Source: Triticum aestivum
Taxonomy: Eukaryota > Streptophyta > Magnoliopsida > Poales > Poaceae
Reading direction: 5' to 3'
Assembly: GCF_018294505.1 (NCBI RefSeq)
Contig: NC_057807.1
Span: 164,186,304-164,250,303 of the forward strand
Length of the DNA: 64,000 bases
The notes below the pieces were generated by a model that ran no database searches, was not told the origin of the DNA, and saw nothing but the letters and a program-made list of their open reading frames with translations. Positions 57,347 through 64,000 of this stretch are shown here, one piece after another. Numbering within the stretch: position 1 is the stretch's first letter; each line of letters opens with the position of its first letter. Position numbers and translations under genes: made by a program.

Positions 57347-57973
57347 CTATTTGTTGTCGAGGTGGGTGCCCACTATGACGTACTTGCTGCAGCCGGGGTC
57401 CTCCAGGTTCAGCTTGACTTTCTTGGTTTCCTTCGAGGGCTGGAATGAGGCCTTGCCGGCCGGCTCGTTAGCCGAAGCCGGCACGGTCGGTATCTTGTTG
57501 GCCAGCGCGACGATCCGGTCGAGCTGGCGCCGCTCCTCGGCTATGACCAGCGACTCGGCCAGTTTGGCGCCGGCTTGGGTGCACTCCAGTGACTTGTTGT
57601 AGTCGCCGATGATAGTGATGAGGCCCTTCGGACCCGACAGCTTCATCTTTAGGTAGGCGTAGTGGGGAACCACCATGGACTTGGCGAGCGCGGGCCGGCC
57701 CAGCAGTGCATGGTACGAGCTGGATAGGTCTACTACCTCGAACCGGATCAACTCGCATCGGAAATGGTCACTGCTGCCGAACAGGACATCGAGCCGGATC
57801 CGGCCGATGGAGGAGTAAGAGAGGCCGGGTACGATATCGTGGAAGATCTTCCAGGTTGGATCCAAGTCGTTGGCCTCGAGGCCAAGCTTGGGCATGGTGT
57901 CGCGGTAGAGGATATTGATGCCGCTACTACCATCAATGAGGACCTGCGAGAACTTGCAGGTGCGCCGTGGCAC
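57347..57973 (-). CDS. Aspartic protease of Tat-clade element C (208-codon frame)
   Basis: Retropepsin region with QVLIDGSSGINILY (Asp14; the usual order is DGGSS), RLDVLFGSSDHFRCELIRF and the flap-end motif YHALLGRPALAKSMVVPHYAYLKMK (LLGRP at 90-94, quoted in part), followed by a linker to RT. It would cut the gag-pol polyprotein. The stop TAG at 57347-57349 occupies a position where CAG (Gln) is expected. Spacing to gag (58112) shows the same strand and order. Confidence 0.8.
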   Translation of the reverse strand: MPRRTCKFSQVLIDGSSGINILYRDTMPKLGLEANDLDPTWKIFHDIVPGLSYSSIGRIRLDVLFGSSDHFRCELIRFEVVDLSSSYHALLGRPALAKSMVVPHYAYLKMKLSGPKGLITIIGDYNKSLECTQAGAKLAESLVIAEERRQLDRIVALANKIPTVPASANEPAGKASFQPSKETKKVKLNLEDPGCSKYVIVGTHLDNK

Positions 57974-58111
57974 GACAATGGTGGGGTCGAGGATGAGGGC
58001 ATAGACACCCGGGTTCAGCGTGACTGCCGGGTGGTCCTCCCGGGTCCAAGTGACCGCGCGCTCCTACCAATGCATGTATTCCAGCTTGGCCGGGACGATG
58101 GTGTTCACCTC

Positions 58112-59193
58112 CTACTGGAGCAGCTGCTCGCTACGCTTGTCATCGTTGAGGCTGGTGAAAACGAAGTAGCTTGCATTCAGATTGGGGTAGACGTCATCAC
58201 GCATCGCGCCGTTGGACAGGGGCAGTGACGGAGGAGGCGGAGCCGGCGGCCCTGCTCCCGGAGCCGGAGGAGGTGGAGGCAGGATGTCATGCCTCAGAAT
58301 GCTCTTGGTGATGGCGCATTGCTGGAGCATGTGTGTGGATGGCCTCGCGCCACTGTGATGCTTGTAGGGAGCGTCGAGCATTTACTCAAAGCTCATGGCG
58401 GGTTGCCATGCCGTCTTGCTGGTTTGATGGTGTTTGGCGGCCGACTCGGCCGTGGGCGCCTGCTCGGCGGCCGCGAGGAGGCAGTTGTCGTAGCACTGGG
58501 CTGGCTGGTCGGCCTTGGGTTTGTTGTTCTGCTGGTTGTTCTGCTGTCGGCTGCTTTCGCTGGCCGGCTTGGGAGGCGGCACCGGCTTTGCCTTGCCGGC
58601 TTCATCCAGCGCCACCTGGATCTTCATGGCGGAGTCGGTGTTGGCGTACTTGTCTACCATTACCATGAGCGTGGCCATGGTGGACGGCTCGGAGCGCAGG
58701 AGCTTGTGCTTGAGAAGGGTGCCGTCCCGGCACCCGCTGACGAAATACTGGATGGCATGGACCTCATGGACGCCCTCGCAGCTGTTCTGGAGCTCGGTCC
58801 AGCAGGCGAGGTATTCGCGGCCAGTCTCTGTCGGCCCCTCCATGCACATGGCAAGCTGACTGGGGCGGCTGGGACGCTTGTAGGTGCTCGTGAAGTTGCG
58901 TACAAAGGCCTGCTCAAAGTCCACCCATGCATTGATGTTGCCGGCTGGCAAGCTGTTCAACCATGTGCGGGCCAAGCCCTCGAGCATGAGCGGGACGTAG
59001 CGTACGGCTAGGCGGCGATTGCCGCCCGCGATGCCGATGGCGATGGTGTAGTCGATGAGCCAGTCCTCTGGCTTAAGGAGACTTTGTAATTAGGGGTGTC
59101 GCAGGGGAGCGTGAACCCTTTGTGGAAGGGCTCATCCGGGATGCGCGGACCGAAGCAAGCCGGTTTGACAGCGTTGTCCTCCTCCAACTCCAA
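58112..59193 (-). pseudogene. Gag (capsid) of Tat-clade element C, frameshifted
   Basis: Minus strand. 59193-59090 encodes ELEEDNAVKPACFGPRIPDE and FHKGFTLPCDTPNYK. A frameshift near 59080 moves the similarity to the frame that includes 58987-58382: EGLARTWLNSLPAGNINAWV, FEQAFVRNFTSTYKRPSRPS, QYFVSGCRDGTLLKHKLL and MVMVDKYANTDSAMKIQVA, the retrotransposon gag domain. After a stop at 58382 a Pro-rich frame (58381-58112) with PPPPPAPGAGPPAPPPPS continues. A zinc knuckle is not seen. Capsid protein would package the element RNA. Confidence 0.75.
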
Positions 59194-59653
59194 GGAGTGC
59201 GCAAGCTGGTCGAGGCGGTGACGAGCGTCGGTGTCGCCGATGGCCCATGAGCCCAGCCAGCTCCCGACCGGGCCGCAGGGAGCCGGGTCGGTGGAAGCTG
59301 GACGAACCCGTCAGCCGGACGGCAGGGGAGGAACTTGCGGGGGCTGGTCTTCCGGAGCCGGCTCGTCGGCCAGGCCGCCGGCGGTCACCGGGCCGCGGTT
59401 GCGCCGGGTCCGGGTGTGGCCGGAATGAGCTTCGCCAGGTTGTGAGGACGCCATATTCTGTTTCTCACGGTTGTCGGTGTGGCGCAAGACGGATCCTGCA
59501 GGCTTGAGGACGCGGTTGAGGCGGTCCTACTACGCGTTGGCGGCGCTGAGAAGCTCGTTCACGCGCTGCAGGTGATCTTTCAGCTCCTCACCCTGTAGCT
59601 GCTCCAGGCCGACCGCGGCCGCCTGCACGGCGCGCATATTCTTCATGGGGGTT
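59194..59653 (-). other. Gag N-terminal linker region of element C, frames unclear
   Basis: GC-rich, Pro/Gly/Arg-coding on both strands. The minus strand keeps DTDARHRLDQLAHSLE just before the gag core and a helix-like stretch near 59560-59620. Too broken to place exons or a start. Confidence 0.4.
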
Positions 59654-60055
59654 TCATGGACGGGTGGGAGTGCGCCGAGGGCGTGACCGATGGCGCCGAC
59701 CTAGGACCGCACCTCGGCGACCCGGCTTGGCTCGGCAGCGGCAAGTGTGAAGCCGTATGCGGCATCGCAACTCTCGCTGAGCGGAGTCCAGGTGGCACTG
59801 TGGGGAAGTGAGTGTTTTGGACAGGTCCAGCATGCACTGGCAGTCTTCCTCGAGCCGAGCCCGGGTCTCGGTGGTGTTAGTGGCGTTGACATCGGTGACA
59901 ATAGGAACGCGGAGGCTCTTCATCATGGCATACAGCGGGTTGGGTGCACTGGCACGATCTGCTGCGGCCTTGGCTTCAGCGGCCTTCATCGCAGCGCTGG
60001 ACGAGGAAGAGCCAGTGCCGGTGGCGAACACCTCTACTCGGACGCAGAGGTCCAT
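59654..60055 (-). pseudogene. N-terminal gag fragment of element C
   Basis: Minus-strand frame from 60055 with AAMKAAEAKAAADRASAPNP, LYAMMKSLRVPIVTDVNATN and RARLEEDCQCMLDLSKTL. Similar Ala/Lys-rich starts occur in Tat-clade gag proteins. The C-terminal half (after about residue 95) becomes Arg-rich and is probably out of frame. The upstream part is lost at the Athila-D junction (60075/60076). Confidence 0.5.
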
Positions 60056-60075
60056 TGCCCCGACAACAGCGTCGT

Positions 60076-61646
60076 TGATATGTCTCCAACGTATCTATAA
60101 TTTTTGATTGTTCCATGCTATTATATTACCCCTTTTGGATGTTTATGGGCTTTATTTACACATTTATATCATTTTTGGGACTAACCTACTAACTGGAGGC
60201 CCAGCCCATATTGCTGTTTTTTTGCCTATTTCAGTATTTCGAAGAAAAGGAATATCAAAGGGAGTCCAAACGGAATGAAACCTTCAGGTGCGTGATTTTT
60301 GGAACGAACGTGATCCGGAGAACTTGGAGTGCAAGTCAAGAAACACCCGAGGTCCCCACGAGATAGGAGCCCCCCCCCTGTAGGGCGCGCCCCCTGTCTC
60401 GTGGGCCCCTCGGGCGGCCACCGACATACTTCTTCCTCCTATATATACCTACGTACCCCGAAAACATCCAGGGGCACCATGAAACACAATTTCCACCGCC
60501 GTAACCTTCTGTATCCGCAAGACCCCATCTTGGAGCCTTCGCCGGCACTCTGCCGGAGGGGGAATCGACCATGGAGGGCTTCTACATCAACATCCTTGCC
60601 CCTCCGATGAGTTGTGAGTAATTTACCACAGACCTACGGGTCCATAGTTATTAGCTAGATGGCTTCTTCTCTCTTTTTGGATCTCAATACAATGTTCTCC
60701 CCCTCTCTTGTGCAGATCTATTCGATGTGAACTCTTTTTGCGGTGTGTTTGTCGAGATCCGATGAATTGTGGGTTTATGATCAAGTTTATCTAAGAATAA
60801 TATTTGAATCTTCTCTGAATTCTTTTATGTATGATTGAGTTATCTTTGCAAGTCTCTTCGAATTATCAGTTTGGTTTGGCCTACTAGATTGGTCTTTCTT
60901 GCCATGGGAGAAGTGCTTAGCTTTGGGTTCAATCTTGCGGTGTCCATACCCAGTGACAGAAAGGGTTGCAAGGCACGTATTGTATTGTTGCCATCGAGGA
61001 TAACAAGATGGGGTTTATATCATATTGCATGAGTTTATCCCTCTACATCATGTCATCTTGCTTAATGCGTTACTCTATTCTTATGAACTTAATACTCTAG
61101 ATGCATGCTGGATAGCGGTCGATGTGTGGAGTAATGGTAGTAGATGCAGGCAGGAGTCGGTCTACTTGTTATGGACGTGATGCCTATATACATGATCATG
61201 CCTAGATAATCTCATAACTATGCGCTTTTCTATCAATTGCTCGACAGTAATTTGTTCACCCACCGTAATACTTATGCTATCTTGAGAGAAGCCTGTAGTG
61301 AAACCTATGGCCCCCGGGTCTATCTCTTATCATATTTGCTTTCAATCTACTTTTATTTGCATCTTTACTTTTTGCATCTATATTACAAAATACCAAAAAT
61401 ATATCTATCTTATCATACTATCTTTATTAGATCTCACTTTCGCAAGTGGCCGTGAAGGGATTGACAACCCCTTTATTGCGTTGGTTGCGAGTTCTCAGTT
61501 TGTTTGTGTAGGTGCGTGGGACTTTTGAGGAGCCTCCTACTGGATTGATACCTTGTTTCTCAAAAACTGAGGGAAATACTTACGCTACACTTGCTGCATC
61601 ACCCTCTCCTCTTCGAGGAAAACCAACGCAAGCTCAAGACGTAGCA
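60076..61646 (+). repeat. 5' LTR of Athila-D (1571 bp)
   Basis: TGATATGTCTCCAACGTATC...CTCAAGACGTAGCA. TATA box ATATATA at 60440-60447. The same length as the lone LTR at 18581-20151, opposite orientation, roughly 90% alike by eye. Short frames here (60329-60610, 61237-61528) are also found in the other LTR and are not genes. Confidence 0.9.
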
Positions 61647-61657
61647 AGAAGGATTTC

Positions 61658-61675
61658 TGGCGCCATTGCCGGGGA
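61658..61675 (+). promoter_or_regulatory. Primer-binding site of Athila-D (TGGCGCC type)
   Basis: TGGCGCCATTGCCGGGGA, 11 bases after the LTR end. Athila and Tat elements generally use a TGGCGCC-type site (tRNA-Asp is usually cited). Confidence 0.75.
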
Positions 61676-61875
61676 GGTCTTCTCTCAAGTCAAGACATAC
61701 CAAGTACCCATCACAAACCCATCTCCCTCGCATTTACATTATTTGCCATTTGCCTGTCGTTTTCCTCTCCCCCCACTTCACCCTTGCCATTTTATTCTCC
61801 CTCTCTTTCCCAATCTCCTCCTCTCTTTTCGCTTGCCCTTTTTCTGTTTGCTTGTGTGTTGGATTACTTGTTGCC

Positions 61876-62400
61876 ATGGGACAAGATAATACCAAATTGT
61901 GTGATTTCTCGAATACCAATGATAATGATTTCCTTAGTACTCTGATTGCTCTTCTTAATGATGTTGAGTCTTGTGAAATCAATACCGCTTTGCTGAATCT
62001 TGTTATGAAAGATCAATTTGCCGGCCTTCCTAGTGAAGATGCCGCTACTCATCTAAACAACTTTGTTGATTTGTGTGATATGCAAAAGAAGAAAGATACG
62101 GATAACAATATTGTCAAATTGAAGTTACTTCCGTTTTCACTTAGAGATCGTGCTAAAGTTTGGTTTTCGTCTTTGCCTAAAAATAGTATTGATTCTTGGA
62201 ACAAGTGTAAAGATGCTTTTATCTCTAAGTATTTTCCTCCCGCTAAGATCATCACTCTTAGGAACGATATTATGAATTTTAAACAACTTGATCATGAGCA
62301 TGTTGCCCAATCTTGGGAAAGAATGAAATTGATGCTTCGCAATTGCCCTACTCATGGTTTGAATTTATGGATGATCATACAAAAAATTTATGCCGTTTGA
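61876..62400 (+). CDS. Athila-D Gag, N-terminal frame
   Basis: The ATG at 61876 (GCCATGGG context) is preferred over upstream in-frame ATGs from 61666, because the region before it is leader with a pyrimidine-rich tract. Gag features: LVMKDQFAGLPSEDAATHLN, FVDLCDMQKKKDTDNNIVKL, LLPFSLRDRAKVWFSSLPKN, WNKCKDAFISKYFPPAKIIT and HVAQSWERMKLMLRNCPTHG. This is the conserved capsid core of Athila elements. The frame ends at 62398-62400 after KIYAV because one base (a G near 62395) seems missing relative to the usual FYAGLN reading. The protein continues in the next frame from 62397. Confidence 0.85.
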   Translation: MGQDNTKLCDFSNTNDNDFLSTLIALLNDVESCEINTALLNLVMKDQFAGLPSEDAATHLNNFVDLCDMQKKKDTDNNIVKLKLLPFSLRDRAKVWFSSLPKNSIDSWNKCKDAFISKYFPPAKIITLRNDIMNFKQLDHEHVAQSWERMKLMLRNCPTHGLNLWMIIQKIYAV

Positions 62401-64000
62401 ACTTTGCTTCTAGATATCTCTTAGATTCGGCTGCGGAAGGCACCTTTATGGAAATCACATTAGGAGATGCTACAAAACTTCTTGATAATATTATGGCTAA
62501 TTATTCTCAATGGCACACCGAAAGATCTTCTAGTAAAAAAGTGCATGCTATAGAAGAAATCAATGTTTTGAGTGGAAAGATGGATGAACTTATGAAGATG
62601 TTTGCTACTAAAAATACTCCTCTTGATCCCAATGATATGCCTTTGTCTTCCTTGATTGAGAATAATAATGAATCCATGGATGTGAATTTTGTTGGTAGGA
62701 ATAGTTTTGGAAACAATGCTTATAGAGGAAATTTTAATGCTAGACCGTTCCCTAGTAATTCCTCTAATAATTATGGAAATTCCTACAATAATTCTTATGG
62801 TAATTTTAATAAGATGCCCTCTAATTTTGAGAATAGTGTGAAAGAATTTATGATTTCTCAAAAGAATTTTAATGCTTTGCTTGAAGAAAAATTGCTCAAA
62901 GTTGATGAATTGGCTAGGAACGTTGATAGACTTTCGCTTGATGTTGATTCTCTTAAACTTAGATCTTCTCCTCCTAAGCATGATATCAATGAGTCTCTCA
63001 AAGTAATGAGAATTTCCATTGATGAGTGTAAGGAAAGAACCGCTAGATTGCGTGCTAAAAAAGAAAGCTTTATAAAAGTGTGTTCTTCTAGTTTCCGTGA
63101 AAATAATGATGAGGATCTTATAGTTATTGATGTGTCTCCTATTAGATCTATGTTTTGCAATATGAATTTTGATGATTATGGGACTGATGATGAATCAACT
63201 TTGCCTAGAAGGCGTCCCAAGAATTCAGAATCTTCAGATCTTAATGCTAAATTTGGTAAAAGTGAGATTGTAGAATCCTCAACTTCTAATAATATTGAAC
63301 CTTCTATCTCGGTTTTCAAGGAATTTGATTATGATAATTGCTCTTTAAAAAGTTGTATTTCCTTGTTGCAATCTGTTGTTAATTCTCCTCATGCTTATAG
63401 TCAAAACAAAGCTTTTACCAAACATATTGTTGATGCCTTGATGCAATCTTATGATGAAAAACTTAATTTGGAAGTTTCTATACCTAGAAAACTTAATGAT
63501 GAGTGGGAACCTACTATAAAGATTAGAATTAAAGATTATGAGTGTTTTGCTTTATGTGATTTGGGTGCTAGTGTTTCCATGATTCCGAAAACTTTATGTG
63601 ATATTCTAGGTTTCCATGATCTTGATGATTGCTCTTTAAGTTTGCACCTTGCGGATTCCACCATTAAAAAGCCTATGGGAAGGATCAATGATGTTCTTAT
63701 TGTTGCAGATAGAAATTTGGTGCCCGTAGATTTTATTGTTCTTGATATAGATTGCAATCTTTCTTGCCCTATTATTCTTGGTAGACCTTTCCTTACAACG
63801 ATTGGTGCGATTATTGAAGAAAGGCATGGAGCACTTTCCAAGAAAGAAGCCTCTAGTGAAACCTATGGCCCCCGGGTCTATCTCTTATCATATTTGCAAT
63901 CAATCTACTTTTATTTGCATCTTTACTTTTTGCATCTATATTATAAAATACCAAAAATATATCTATCTTATCATACTATCTTTATTAGATCTCACTTTCG
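62397..64000 (+). CDS. Athila-D Gag C-terminus and protease, open to the window end (partial)
   Basis: A continuous frame without a stop from before 62397 to base 64000; the first ATG after the shift is 62448. Order: LNFASRYLLDSAAEGTFMEI and TKLLDNIMANYSQWHTER (gag end), an Asn/Ser-rich linker with GNSYNNSYGNFNK, a coiled coil KLLKVDELARNVDRLSLDVD, then a retropepsin with DYECFALCDLGASVSMIPKT (catalytic Asp) and CPIILGRPFLTTIGAIIEER. At about 63845 the frame crosses into LTR-like sequence (SSETYGPRVYLLSY), so the RT-integrase part is absent. No CCHC knuckle is seen, as in other Athila gags. A one-base frameshift separates it from the N-terminal Gag frame. Confidence 0.8.
   Translation, partial: MNFASRYLLDSAAEGTFMEITLGDATKLLDNIMANYSQWHTERSSSKKVHAIEEINVLSGKMDELMKMFATKNTPLDPNDMPLSSLIENNNESMDVNFVGRNSFGNNAYRGNFNARPFPSNSSNNYGNSYNNSYGNFNKMPSNFENSVKEFMISQKNFNALLEEKLLKVDELARNVDRLSLDVDSLKLRSSPPKHDINESLKVMRISIDECKERTARLRAKKESFIKVCSSSFRENNDEDLIVIDVSPIRSMFCNMNFDDYGTDDESTLPRRRPKNSESSDLNAKFGKSEIVESSTSNNIEPSISVFKEFDYDNCSLKSCISLLQSVVNSPHAYSQNKAFTKHIVDALMQSYDEKLNLEVSIPRKLNDEWEPTIKIRIKDYECFALCDLGASVSMIPKTLCDILGFHDLDDCSLSLHLADSTIKKPMGRINDVLIVADRNLVPVDFIVLDIDCNLSCPIILGRPFLTTIGAIIEERHGALSKKEASSETYGPRVYLLSYLQSIYFYLHLYFLHLYYKIPKIYLSYHTIFIRSHF
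63845..64000 (+). repeat. LTR-like fragment fused to the Athila-D protease frame
   Basis: From AGAAGCCTCTAGTGAAACC onward the sequence matches the LTR interior at about 61286-61441 with very few differences and continues to the window end. About 1.2 kb of LTR start is missing before this point. It is probably the truncated 3' LTR created by a deletion from protease into the LTR. Confidence 0.8.

Larger units (their letters stand above)
15545..60075 (-). mobile_element. Tat-clade Ty3/Gypsy retrotransposon C (interrupted; 5' end missing)
   Basis: Read on the minus strand the order is gag (60055 to 58112), protease (57973-57347), reverse transcriptase (57283-56450), RNase H including a second archaeal-type copy (about 56300-55500), integrase (55159-54748, resuming 24283-23421), then an ORF in the opposite orientation (16992-22455) and the 3' LTR (16492-15545). 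Dual RNase H and an antisense ORF between pol and the 3' LTR are known marks of the Tat lineage. It hosts Copia-B (24284-54747), a lone Athila LTR (18581-20151) and a MITE (22740-22956). Its gag is cut at 60075 by Athila-D, so the 5' LTR is not in the window. Confidence 0.8.
60076..64000 (+). mobile_element. Athila-clade Ty3/Gypsy retrotransposon D (partial, right end outside window)
   Basis: LTR 60076-61646, a primer site of the TGGCGCC type, and a gag-protease region typical of Athila elements. The internal domain then joins LTR-like sequence at about 63845, with no RT, RNase H or integrase. It inserts in the gag of element C; the duplication (left copy would be GTCGT, 60071-60075) cannot be checked. 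LTR sequence and length resemble Sabrina of Triticeae, but the family name is from memory. Confidence 0.82.

Noticed and set aside
60329..61528. Frames in the Athila LTR with apparent transmembrane segments
   Set aside because: The same sequence occurs in the lone LTR at 18581-20151 with disrupted frames; non-coding LTR.

Overview
The window is a block of nested transposable elements from a large grass genome, almost certainly Triticeae (wheat, Aegilops or barley type). The main reasons are a Sukkula-type large retrotransposon derivative (LARD) with LTRs of about 5 kb, two Copia elements of the Angela/BARE/WIS clade (LTRs opening with a variant of AAATATGCCCTAGAGGCAAT), an Athila-clade Gypsy element and a Tat-clade Gypsy element with an antisense ORF. 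I see no host gene that I can defend. Six runs of N, in GC-rich or low-complexity stretches, indicate a draft assembly.

Layout from left to right. Positions 1-3284 are the right part of a CACTA DNA transposon ending in TAGTG. It lies in the 5' LTR of an old non-coding Gypsy-like element (called E): 5' LTR tail 3285-5847, primer-binding site, 1.2 kb internal domain, polypurine tract, and 3' LTR from 7049. That LTR is interrupted by a PIF/Harbinger-like transposon (8014-11119) carrying a decayed Myb/SANT plus NAM-associated gene, and the AT-rich DNA further right holds a 322-bp MITE (13642-13963). At 15545 a Tat-clade Gypsy element on the minus strand (C) begins. Its 948-bp LTR is followed by a spliced-looking ORF on the plus strand (antisense to gag-pol), split by a lone Athila LTR (18581-20151), then a 217-bp MITE and the end of integrase.

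At 24284 the integrase of C is cut by Copia-B (24284-54747, target duplication GTCCC). The 5' LTR of Copia-B is cut by Copia-A (24702-46261, duplication ATTAT). The reverse transcriptase of Copia-A is cut by Sukkula (30318-43244, duplication ATGTC). Each duplication is exact, so this four-level stack (C > B > A > Sukkula) is firmly ordered. Right of 54747 the pol and gag of C resume on the minus strand (integrase, RNase H, reverse transcriptase, protease, gag) until 60075, where an Athila-clade element (D) on the plus strand begins and runs to the window end.

Nearly all element genes are broken by stops and frameshifts. The best preserved are the Copia-B integrase (DDE triad intact), the C protease and reverse transcriptase (YVDD intact), and the Athila-D gag-protease frame, which is open to the last base of the window but runs into LTR-like sequence. 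The non-autonomous elements (Sukkula and E) keep priming sites and LTRs but no coding capacity, so they would have depended on proteins supplied by autonomous relatives. No wholly new system is evident. The most informative oddities are a strongly diverged patch in otherwise near-identical Sukkula LTRs, a recurrent CCGGAG motif in the Sukkula internal domain, a conserved palindromic remnant of a pol gene end in both non-coding elements, and the gag-protease-to-LTR junction in Athila-D.
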